Source: Anaplasmataceae bacterium AB001_6 (GTDB lineage: Bacteria > Pseudomonadota > Alphaproteobacteria > Rickettsiales > Anaplasmataceae). Taken from it: a DNA stretch of 64,000 nucleotides. Of the stretch, positions 54,817 to 62,605 are shown piece after piece. The notes under the pieces are model-generated. The model worked only from the letters and a program-made list of their open reading frames with translations, made no database searches and was not told the DNA's origin. The stretch lies in the NCBI GenBank assembly GCA_020002265.1, contig CP048228.1:124001-188000 (forward strand). Reading direction: 5' to 3'. Position 1 is the stretch's first letter. Each line of letters starts with the position of its first letter. The position numbers and the translations under genes were made by a program.

Positions 54817-55419
54817 TTAGGAGTCTGTAATATCATCAATAGCGTTTTGCAACATTCTGTGAGCCATCTCTTCTATATTGTTGCTTAGCCATGCTTTAAT
54901 TTCACGCTCAATGACATCCTGTAGTAAGTCTAATATTTCCTTGCTTAATTTTTCGGGTTCTGCAGGGTTATCATGTAATATTCCCTGAATTTCTTTGGTG
55001 AGAACATTTTTAAAAAATACTTTTAAACGAGGATTTTCTGCATCCCTGTCCATTTTACGATCTCTATCTCTGTTTATTATTTGCGTATTTTTGATGATCT
55101 CTTTTAATTTCGCTTTATCAATTTCACTTGACGCTTCAGTTTTTACAGCCTTCGGAGTATCTTCATTAACACTATCTGCGGGAGTATTACTTCCTTTTTT
55201 TTTCTTTTTATCTTTATTATCCAACATTGCTATCGAATCATTAATATCGCTAAGTAATTTTATTTGATTCTTTTTCTGTTCATAAGTTAAGTCTTTCATA
55301 TCACTATGAACAACTTCTGTCAAATCGATAACTGATTCATCATCGATATCCCTCCCTTTATTGGTCATAACTTTCTTTATTGAATTTAAAAGATTCTCAT
55401 CAACTTTCTTTAGCTTCAT
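54817..55419 (-). CDS. PopZ/DUF2497-like protein (polar organiser candidate)
   Basis: A 200-residue, very charged protein. The N-terminal and central parts (about 1-125) are low-complexity and Lys/Asp-rich, without a signal. The last 65 residues form helices ending in LLQDVIEREIKAWLSNNIEEMAHRML, which follows the PopZ/DUF2497 pattern L-x-x-x-I-x-P-x-L-x-x-W-L-x-x-N-L-x-x-x-V. PopZ gathers chromosome and signalling proteins at the cell pole in alphaproteobacteria. Here the N-terminal motif of PopZ is not seen, and comF is downstream on the same strand. A plausible but remote assignment. Confidence 0.5.
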   Translation of the reverse strand: MKLKKVDENLLNSIKKVMTNKGRDIDDESVIDLTEVVHSDMKDLTYEQKKNQIKLLSDINDSIAMLDNKDKKKKKGSNTPADSVNEDTPKAVKTEASSEIDKAKLKEIIKNTQIINRDRDRKMDRDAENPRLKVFFKNVLTKEIQGILHDNPAEPEKLSKEILDLLQDVIEREIKAWLSNNIEEMAHRMLQNAIDDITDS

Positions 55420-55494
55420 TTCAGAACTTTAAAATACATCTTACGAACATAATACGAAAAAGTCTAGATTATATTAATAATAAATCACGTAACT

Positions 55495-56850
55495 TTACAC
55501 TATTCGGTTGATAGATTCAACTCCTTGTGATCTCATAAACAAAGAATAACTATAATAGATTTTGTTCAATCTACTAGTCATTAATTGTAACTTCGCATCT
55601 GTGAGATCAGTTTGAGCATCCAATTCATCTATAAAAGTTCTTAATTTTAAATCAACTTCTCTTTTTGTTGCTTTAAGCTCTAGTTGTTTGGCTTTTACAA
55701 GATCAGCAGTTGCTTTAATTGAACTATCAGAAGCTTTTACTTGTAAATAGTCACTTGCAATATCTTTTAATGTAGCATTTAATGCAAAATGATAATTATA
55801 ACCAGATGCAGCGACATCAGATACACCTTTCTTATGTACGAAATAAAATGCTCCAGATTGAAAGAAAGGCAGAGATAATGATAAATTTACAAATTCCTTA
55901 CCTACATCTGCTCCAGTTGCTCCAGCACTAGAAGAATTAGATTGAATAGAACTTCCTACGGTTAATCTATAACTTCCAAACATTCCTGCTTTTTCTAATC
56001 TACCGGCATGTTTAACTAAATCTTTCTTCTCTCTTAGCACCTTTAAGGCTATGTTATTACTTATTCCTAAAGTTTTAAAATCATCCATTGTGCTTTCTTT
56101 AGGTAAAAGGTCAGAGATAGATTCATCAATTGTCATATTATCAGTCGCAGAGACACCAGTAATTCTATGAAAGTCCTCTTTGGCAATTTCATAATTTCCT
56201 TCAGCGTTTACTTTCTTATAAATCTGTTCACTCAATTTCGCTTGAGCTTTAGCCATCTCTCTAGCAGAGATCTCTCCAAGTTCCAATTGCTTTTCTGACA
56301 TTTTAACATGTTGCATAAAGCTATTAACATTCTCTGAATACAACTTCAATTCATTCCTTGTTGCTATCACCTTATTATAAGCGTTTATAGTGCTCAATAT
56401 TACAGATTGTCTTTTATCTTCTACTTCTAGGTCAGCAATCTTAGCATTCAAATTTTGAACTTTAAAATTACTTATATGTTTTGGGAGATTTAAATCTTGT
56501 GATATACCCAAAGTGGTATTTTCACTTCTCTGATTACCATTTGGGTTAAGAACATGATTACTATCAAAGCTAGAATACTCACTATTGTATCCAACAGAAG
56601 CTGTGGGGAAAGCACTAGATTTACTAGCTGAGGATTTATTATGTGTAGAGATAGCATTTTGTTCTTGTGCTTTTAAACTTTTATTGTTTTCCATTGCAGA
56701 TTTTATTGCAGCTCTCAAAGTTAACTCATCTTGAGCAGCTTCAACAATTCCAATAGAAGTAAAAGAAAACAAACAGCAGAACAATACGATGGATGTAATA
56801 GCAAGAATATTTTTTTTAACGCCTATTTTAGTTTTAATATTTTCTTCCAT
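55495..56850 (-). CDS. tolC: TolC-family outer-membrane efflux protein
   Basis: Forms the outer-membrane channel of type I secretion and efflux systems. The 451 residues have a signal peptide (about 12-38, ending IVEAAQDE) and two repeated TolC halves: LTLRAAIKSAMENNKSLKAQEQ and ...SYNKV..., with long helices such as YSENVNSFMQHVKMSEKQLELGEIS and a second set LVKAKQLELKATKREVDLKLRT. Strands with SVGYNSEYSSF and LTVGSSIQSNSS represent the beta-barrel parts. Usefully paired in function with the HlyD-type adaptor at 31.7 kb. It is divergent from rplM over a 756-nt spacer. Confidence 0.9.
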   Translation of the reverse strand: MEENIKTKIGVKKNILAITSIVLFCCLFSFTSIGIVEAAQDELTLRAAIKSAMENNKSLKAQEQNAISTHNKSSASKSSAFPTASVGYNSEYSSFDSNHVLNPNGNQRSENTTLGISQDLNLPKHISNFKVQNLNAKIADLEVEDKRQSVILSTINAYNKVIATRNELKLYSENVNSFMQHVKMSEKQLELGEISAREMAKAQAKLSEQIYKKVNAEGNYEIAKEDFHRITGVSATDNMTIDESISDLLPKESTMDDFKTLGISNNIALKVLREKKDLVKHAGRLEKAGMFGSYRLTVGSSIQSNSSSAGATGADVGKEFVNLSLSLPFFQSGAFYFVHKKGVSDVAASGYNYHFALNATLKDIASDYLQVKASDSSIKATADLVKAKQLELKATKREVDLKLRTFIDELDAQTDLTDAKLQLMTSRLNKIYYSYSLFMRSQGVESINRIV

Positions 56851-57337
56851 AAAATTGATACCTTATAATCAAAGATCCTATTTATACATTGCTAGCAACA
56901 TTTTACTAGAAAACAATAACACGCAGATCACTGCTATATATAGAAATAGAAAATAAATCCCGATATTAGACTAAAAATAGAGGCAGAAAACGTCCTTTCG
57001 CAACAACATAAACTACCGATCGATTTATTTTCATTTCATTAAGAAATAGATCAAACGTCAACAATAAGACAATAATCAACAATAAAAAGATCAATTAGCT
57101 TCATAACAATTAATCACAAAAAAGTTGATCACTAAAAGACCCATCCATAGTTCAAAGTAAGCACCTTTCGTATAGTAGATAGAAGGTGTAAACTACATTC
57201 TATCTTCTACTTACAATTTGTCAATACTGTCACAATTCTATGATGAATAAATTAAAGAATATGATATATCAATCTTCAAGATTGATACACTAGCTTAATT
57301 TTGAACTGACTATTTTTATTCCCTATTCTTGATCAAC

Positions 57338-57365
57338 TTTCATGAAAATATATTTTTTCATGAAA
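57338..57365. promoter_or_regulatory. Pair of TTTCATGAAA palindromes 18 bp apart
   Basis: Each copy (57338-57347 and 57356-57365) is a perfect 10-bp palindrome. The two-turn-like spacing suggests cooperative binding of a dimeric regulator between tolC and rplM, about 60 bp before the rplM -35. Confidence 0.4.
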
Positions 57366-57424
57366 AGATCGCGATATTCACTAATTTTTATTAAATTAAT
57401 ATAAGAAAGAATTTATGGTTTGAT

Positions 57425-57453
57425 TTGACAATTACTATTAGTAAATATAACAT
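57425..57453 (+). promoter_or_regulatory. Sigma-70 promoter for rplM-rpsI
   Basis: TTGACA (57425-57430), a 17-bp spacer and TAACAT (57448-57453). RNA would start near 57460, giving an unusually long leader of about 147 nt that holds a CTCCC/GGGAG stem around 57528-57557. Confidence 0.7.
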
Positions 57454-57606
57454 TATGGTTGGCTTGTTTTCATTTAGCACGCTCAGTTATTTTAGTGAGT
57501 TTGTTGTTTTGAATTGTGAATATTAATCCTCCCTATATCAGATATTGCTTCGGGGAGCCAGATAATAATTTTGTGATTATTTATAGAGAGAAGAAAGAGT
57601 AGTTGT

Positions 57607-58098
57607 ATGGTTTTTATAAAGTCGATGGCGACTTATGTGCCTAGTGTGCGGGATGTTAAAAAAAATTGGATAGAAATAGATGCTGAAGGGGCAGTTTTAG
57701 GTAGATTAGCTGCTTATATTGCAAGCATTTTGAAAGGTAAAAATAAACCTCATTATACCAGTTTTCTAGATTGTGGTGATAATGTTGTGGTTGTTAATGC
57801 TGAAAAATTACATCTAACAGGAAAAAAAATGAAAAATAAGGTGTATTACAGACATACAGGATATTTAGGAGGGCTTAAGAGTACAACTCCTGAAAAAATA
57901 ATAGCTGGAAAGAACCCAGAACGTTTGTTGAAATTGGCTGTTAAGCGTATGCTTGGAAATACTCCAATGGGTCGTCATAGATTAAGTAATCTTAAAGTTT
58001 ATGCTGGATCTAAACATAAACATGAAGCTCAGAAGCCTATGGTTGTTGATTTTAAGTCTTTGAATGTTAAGAATGCGAGGAGGGTCGTAAGTGGTTAG
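57607..58098 (+). CDS. rplM: 50S ribosomal protein L13
   Basis: Early-assembly large-subunit protein. The 163 residues carry NWIEIDAEGAVLGRLAAYIASILKGK, GDNVVVVNAEKLHLTGKK, YYRHTGYLGGLK and the MLGNTPMGRHRLSNLKVYAG block, typical of L13. It has an extra C-terminal extension of about 20 residues. ATG at 57607 is supported by a GAG-rich ribosome site (AAGAAAGAG) seven bases upstream; the family start would fit ATG 57625 equally in length. Overlaps rpsI by 8 nt. Confidence 0.95.
   Translation: MVFIKSMATYVPSVRDVKKNWIEIDAEGAVLGRLAAYIASILKGKNKPHYTSFLDCGDNVVVVNAEKLHLTGKKMKNKVYYRHTGYLGGLKSTTPEKIIAGKNPERLLKLAVKRMLGNTPMGRHRLSNLKVYAGSKHKHEAQKPMVVDFKSLNVKNARRVVSG
58077..58084 (+). promoter_or_regulatory. 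Shine-Dalgarno that sets the GTG start of rpsI
   Basis: GAGGAGGG lies six bases before GTG at 58091, a near-perfect anti-16S match in a genome where such sites are rare. It decides the rpsI start inside rplM's 3' end. Confidence 0.8.
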
Positions 58099-58537
58099 TG
58101 ATAAGACGGTTAAGGTAAGAAAAGTCGGGAAATCTTTTTTAGCAAAATCTGGTGACTGTTATGGAACAGGAAGAAGAAAATCTTCTGTTGCCAAAGTCTG
58201 GATAGTTAAAGGTAGCGGTAATTTTGTCGTGAATGGATTGTTACTTGATAAATATTTTGTACATGAATACGATGTTAGAAATGTATTAACTGTTTTTAGA
58301 ACTGTTAATTTACTTGCGAGCGGCTTTGATGTGAAGGTAGCAGTTAGCGGAGGAGGTACTACAGGGCAAAGTGGTGCTATTGTACTTGGCCTTAGTAGAG
58401 CATTAGCTATTATGGATGATGATCACCGTGTTGTTTTGAGAAATTCTGGTTTCTTAACTAGGGATTCTAGGGTGGTTGAAAGCAAAAAATACGGTCGTAA
58501 AAAAGCTAGAAAAAGGTTCCAGTTCTCTAAAAGATAG
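58091..58537 (+). CDS. rpsI: 30S ribosomal protein S9
   Basis: C-terminal tail reaches the P-site tRNA. The 148 residues show CYGTGRRKSSVAKVWIVKGSG, VAVSGGGTTGQSGAIVLGLSRALAI, then GFLTRDSRVVESKKYGRKKARKRFQFSKR, the complete S9 signature with the basic tail. Starts at GTG, overlapping rplM by 8 nt, with a strong ribosome site. The rplM-rpsI pair is universal in bacteria. Confidence 0.97.
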   Translation: MVSDKTVKVRKVGKSFLAKSGDCYGTGRRKSSVAKVWIVKGSGNFVVNGLLLDKYFVHEYDVRNVLTVFRTVNLLASGFDVKVAVSGGGTTGQSGAIVLGLSRALAIMDDDHRVVLRNSGFLTRDSRVVESKKYGRKKARKRFQFSKR

Positions 58538-58681
58538 ATTTTCTTATTTTTATGGAAACATTATAGCCTTATCAAGAAAGTGGATAATAAAGCTTTTAGT
58601 TTTGTTGTCTTCTGTATTCATGCTTTATTATCTTTCAGTGTGTATTTTTAAGGGTGTCTGTGTTCTATAGGTTTTTTTTAA

Positions 58682-60685
58682 GTGTCTTTGCCTTGTAAGA
58701 TTTCTTATTGCTTATTTTTCCTGAGTGTGTTTCTATTTGAGTCTGTACCTCTATTTAGTTTTGAGGTACCTTGCGGCTTAAAATATCTTTCTGCGCACGA
58801 TAATGTAGAGAGTCTTTTATCATCGAATAATATAAATTCATTTGAATCATACTCTTCTGTTCTAAATAAGGTTTATAGTTGTCAGTGGGATGAAGCAGTT
58901 ACAGAGACCAAAAAGATGGAAGATCCTGCATTCAGCGAATTGGTATACTGGTTATATTCTTCTTATTTATCTTATTTATCTAAAAATAATGAATCTTATA
59001 GTGTTTCGGAATTTGATCAAAAATTAATAGAGGAACTTACTGTGAATGTTTCGCAGTATAAATCATTTCCGCTAGCTAACAATGCTTCCATACGAAAAAT
59101 ATTTATGAATTGCCCAAAAATTGTTAGCATTAATAGCAAAAAAAATGAAACCATCAAATCTGCTTCAAATGATAATTTATCGTACTCTTATATTGGTGGA
59201 TATGATTATATGCGTGATAAATTAGCAAAAAATGATGTTACGGTAGGTGATTTAGCGAAGATTAAAAAATATGCTTTAATGAATAAAGAGTTATCTTATT
59301 CTTATCTTTTGTGGTGCAAGGAGCGTGGATTATATAAAGATGGTGTAGCTATCTTCAAGAAATTGCCGATTGATTGGTCTTCAGGGGTTAATTTTTCTAA
59401 TTTACGTAAAATATACGTTAGAAACATATTGTACAATAACATAACAGAGCTATACGAGGATGCATATTTTCTGACATCTGCTAATCCTTTTGAATCAGGA
59501 GGGGATATGGTAGAAATGGAGTGGCTGGCTGGCTGGGTTGCTTTGGAATATCTTGATAACCCTTCTCTCGCTAGGAGGCACTTTACTGTGATAGTAGAAA
59601 AATCAAATCGTGCTATATCAAAATCCAGAGGTTTATATTGGCTTGCTAGATCATATGATGCATTGGGCGATAAATTGACATCTTATGAAAAATATAAAAA
59701 AGCTGCTAACTATCCCAATACCTTTTATGGTCAATTGGCATTACAGAAATTGGGAAATGTGCACTCATTATCTTTTAAAGACAATTATGAATTGATAAAG
59801 AAAGTTGATATTTCCAAAGGTAATATTGGCAAAGTTAATTATGTTCGTGGAGTTCTATATAAAAATATCTACATATTATCTGCTTTAAAAGAAAATGGTT
59901 TATTAAAGATATTGATGGATCGAATAGCTTTGCATACCGGTGATATGGCAGCTTACGATTATGATTCAATATTTAAGATTGCATCAATGACGGATAATAA
60001 GTATTTGGGTTTAATTGTCGCAAAGGATCTTTATCTTAATAAAAATATTATTCATATTTCCCATCTATACCCTTATGAAGGTGAGATGTTTAATTTTTCT
60101 AGACGTGATCATAAGTATTATTCATATTTTGTTAGCCTAGTCTATGCTTTATCTAGACAAGAAAGTAGTTTTGATCATATGGCCATTAGCCCAGCAGGCG
60201 CAAGAGGTTTAATGCAACTTATGCCAATGACGGCTGGCGAAGTTATCAGAAATAAATCAGGAGCTAAATTAACTCATGATCAGGTAAATCTTTTCGATCC
60301 AAATTGCAATGTTTGGTGTGGAACCAATCATTTGATTGATCTTGGTAATTATTATTCTGGAAGAATAGTACCCGTTATTGCGGCTTATAATGCCGGTCGT
60401 CACAGAGTTGATAAATGGATTAATGATAATAAAGAATTATTTGAAAGTGGTGACATAGATAAGATGATTAATTGGATAGAGCTTATTCCTTTTAGTGAAA
60501 CCAGAAATTATGTTATGCGTGTATTAGAAAATGTTGCTGTATATCATAGTCTTTTATATTCCAATGATGACGTTCAACCTGTTATATTGCCTACTATTAT
60601 CACAAATAAATTGGAACTTCGATATCATGATGCAAAAGATTTTTCTTGCTATAATACAACTAAAGATAATACAGTAGTAAATTAG
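58682..60685 (+). CDS. Soluble lytic murein transglycosylase
   Basis: Cuts glycan strands to give 1,6-anhydro-muropeptides. The 667 residues begin with a signal peptide (about 1-27, GTG start at 58682), then a long superhelical TPR-like U-domain (about 60-450), and a C-terminal lysozyme-like domain with ALSRQESSFDHMAISPAGARGLMQLMPMTA: the catalytic Glu is in SRQES. FDPNCNVWCGTNHLIDL and IAAYNAGRHRV follow, as in Slt70. Products could be handled by the NagZ-like enzyme at 11.3 kb. Its 3' end overlaps the converging M16-type gene by 26 nt. Confidence 0.93.
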   Translation: MSLPCKISYCLFFLSVFLFESVPLFSFEVPCGLKYLSAHDNVESLLSSNNINSFESYSSVLNKVYSCQWDEAVTETKKMEDPAFSELVYWLYSSYLSYLSKNNESYSVSEFDQKLIEELTVNVSQYKSFPLANNASIRKIFMNCPKIVSINSKKNETIKSASNDNLSYSYIGGYDYMRDKLAKNDVTVGDLAKIKKYALMNKELSYSYLLWCKERGLYKDGVAIFKKLPIDWSSGVNFSNLRKIYVRNILYNNITELYEDAYFLTSANPFESGGDMVEMEWLAGWVALEYLDNPSLARRHFTVIVEKSNRAISKSRGLYWLARSYDALGDKLTSYEKYKKAANYPNTFYGQLALQKLGNVHSLSFKDNYELIKKVDISKGNIGKVNYVRGVLYKNIYILSALKENGLLKILMDRIALHTGDMAAYDYDSIFKIASMTDNKYLGLIVAKDLYLNKNIIHISHLYPYEGEMFNFSRRDHKYYSYFVSLVYALSRQESSFDHMAISPAGARGLMQLMPMTAGEVIRNKSGAKLTHDQVNLFDPNCNVWCGTNHLIDLGNYYSGRIVPVIAAYNAGRHRVDKWINDNKELFESGDIDKMINWIELIPFSETRNYVMRVLENVAVYHSLLYSNDDVQPVILPTIITNKLELRYHDAKDFSCYNTTKDNTVVN

Positions 60686-61952
60686 TTGAATCACTTTTTT
60701 CTATATTGCTTGTTGTAGTTTGACTAACATTCTCTATAAATTTATCCATATAATTTTGGTACCTATGAAAACGTGAAAAATTTGCTATCTCTGACATTAT
60801 ATGATCAGTTTCAGAAAAGGACTCTAAGAATTCTTGGATTATATATTTTTTAGTTTCCTTGAATTTTTCAATGTTAATGCCGATTTTTACTATATTTCTG
60901 ATTATCTCTCGAATTCTATCTTTTATCTTTTGAATATCTATTTCTCTTGTTGGATCTATTGTTATCAAATAAAATGTTCCCTTGGAATAAACTTTTTTAT
61001 CTAGCGATATGTCAGATATTTCAGATGGAATATCTTGATATACAGAATGCATTATAAGTGATAATATCACCATGAATTGATAATCACTATCTTCGTTTCT
61101 TCTATCAAAAGGGATTATATAATATAATTTCCCTGTATCACTTACTATGTTGAATTCAGAAGAATTTGTCAGATTTTCTTTGATCTCAAGATCTGCTATT
61201 TGACTGTGTTGATAACTGTAGTTCTTTTTGGTGTTTTGTTTTTTTGATATCTTATCTACTAATTTTACCACTTCTGCCTCAGAGATATCATTACTCATTA
61301 TAGTTATTACTAATTTCTCTCTGTTATGTGTTGCTGCTAAAAAATCATCTAGTTGTTGCATATTGAGGTTTTCTATTGTTTCGACAGTGCCATATTTTTT
61401 TAACATATAAGGGTGTTCTTGAAATATTTTTTGCATCAGAGTGTTTATTGGTTCTAGGAGATTATTTCTATCTTGGCATTCTATCTTTGCTATTTCTTTA
61501 ATTTTTTTGATCCTTTCTACATCAAGGTGTAGATCGTATATAATTTCGTTAATTAATTCGGGGATGATATTTTGAAATAGCGCCTTGTCTTTGAATATGA
61601 ATTCAAAATATATGTCATCCAATCCGTATCCATATATGATCTCTATATTGTGTTTATTCGTAATCTCTGATATCTTCTCTCTAGACCACTTTATGGTGTC
61701 ACAGTTCTCAAAGGCTTTCATCAACAGAAAAGTGATACCATTATTGCTTTCATTCTCTTGACTATAACCACAATTGAACAAAGAAACTCTTACTCTTTTT
61801 TCTTCGTAATTTGTGCCTTTTATAAGATTTGTAATGACATTTTCGTCATTGCTATCTATATTAAAAACACGAAGATCTGTAGCGTCTATAGGCGTTGTAT
61901 GCAATATTATTAGTGTTATTAAGACTTCAACAAAAAAAAGCTTATTAAACAT
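60660..61952 (-). CDS. M16-family peptidase-like protein lacking the zinc motif
   Basis: A 430-residue exported protein (signal about 1-24) with the M16 (pitrilysin/MPP) layout: an N-terminal half (VRVSLFNCGYSQENESNNG..., then SREKISEITNKHNIEIIYGYGLDDIYFEF) and a C-terminal half. Where active M16 enzymes have H-x-x-E-H, this one has TFLLMKAFENC, so the metal ligands are gone. In M16 pairs one subunit is often inactive; its partner would be elsewhere. lspA is 75 nt upstream on the same strand. Converges on the transglycosylase gene with 26-nt overlap. Confidence 0.8.
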   Translation of the reverse strand: MFNKLFFVEVLITLIILHTTPIDATDLRVFNIDSNDENVITNLIKGTNYEEKRVRVSLFNCGYSQENESNNGITFLLMKAFENCDTIKWSREKISEITNKHNIEIIYGYGLDDIYFEFIFKDKALFQNIIPELINEIIYDLHLDVERIKKIKEIAKIECQDRNNLLEPINTLMQKIFQEHPYMLKKYGTVETIENLNMQQLDDFLAATHNREKLVITIMSNDISEAEVVKLVDKISKKQNTKKNYSYQHSQIADLEIKENLTNSSEFNIVSDTGKLYYIIPFDRRNEDSDYQFMVILSLIMHSVYQDIPSEISDISLDKKVYSKGTFYLITIDPTREIDIQKIKDRIREIIRNIVKIGINIEKFKETKKYIIQEFLESFSETDHIMSEIANFSRFHRYQNYMDKFIENVSQTTTSNIEKSDSTNLLLYYL

Positions 61953-62027
61953 TTTAGTGATTTTTATATTGATGCATTTTTCTATTTTTAATTGATATAA
62001 ATCTATTGATGATAGTGTATATACTGT

Positions 62028-62531
62028 TTATTTACAACTTCTTATTGTTACAAATATTATAGAGAGCGTTATACATATATCTGCTATATTAAAAACTGGA
62101 TAATGAAATTTATCATAATGTAGATCAATGAAATCTATCACTTCCCCAATTCTTATTCTGTCAATCAGGTTAGATATCGCACCGCCTAATGTCACAGATA
62201 AGGCATATTTTATAACCATTCTCTCTTCTCTCAATATTATTAGTATAATTCCAGATAAACATATTGCAGTTATACCTAGAATATACTGAGAGGCATTTTT
62301 TACTTCAGATAACATGCCAAAACTGATTCCTTTATTTAGAGCCAATGTAATAGCAAAATTATTTGTTATTGTTTTACTTTCACTGATTTGAAAATGTTCA
62401 GTAATAAAAAGCTTGCTTATTTGATCAATAAATATAACTGCAGAGATGATAAGAGAAATATATAAAAAGCTGCTTATTTTTAGTGATTTAATATGTGGTA
62501 TTTGTTTCATTTTTGCTATATATTTACTCAT
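62028..62531 (-). CDS. lspA: Lipoprotein signal peptidase (signal peptidase II)
   Basis: Removes signal peptides from prolipoproteins in the inner membrane. Four transmembrane helices in 167 residues; conserved LALNKGISFGML, GGAISNLIDRIRIGEVIDFIDLHY with one catalytic Asp, and FPVFNIADICIT (here HYPVFNIADICI) with the second. It is needed for the small lipoproteins seen here. It lies just upstream of the M16-type gene, in the order lspA-M16 seen in other alphaproteobacteria, and diverges from ftsK by 74 nt. Confidence 0.95.
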   Translation of the reverse strand: MSKYIAKMKQIPHIKSLKISSFLYISLIISAVIFIDQISKLFITEHFQISESKTITNNFAITLALNKGISFGMLSEVKNASQYILGITAICLSGIILIILREERMVIKYALSVTLGGAISNLIDRIRIGEVIDFIDLHYDKFHYPVFNIADICITLSIIFVTIRSCK

Positions 62532-62605
62532 GGTTGCTGTTTCCTTTTTAGGAAGAATGCCTCTATATCTTTATATACCGCTACTTAGTGATTCAAAAAA
62601 TTCTT

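Larger units (their letters stand above)
56851..57606. other. 756-bp divergent control region between tolC and rplM
   Basis: No convincing gene. The plus side carries the rplM promoter and leader. Near 57338 two copies of the palindrome TTTCATGAAA stand 18 bp apart. An 8-bp stem, AGATAGAA/TTCTATCT, lies near 57180-57210. Several GATCAA/TTGATC sites recur. No tRNA seen. It is long for such a compact genome. Confidence 0.5.

Noticed and set aside
56851-57606. Replication origin
   Set aside because: GATC-rich and AT-rich, but no cluster of DnaA boxes and no gene order expected for Rickettsiales oriC.
58476-58670. 64-codon frame with a C-terminal hydrophobic helix, overlapping rpsI
   Set aside because: Begins with TTG deep inside rpsI; no start codon with a ribosome site after the rpsI stop. 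Probably chance.
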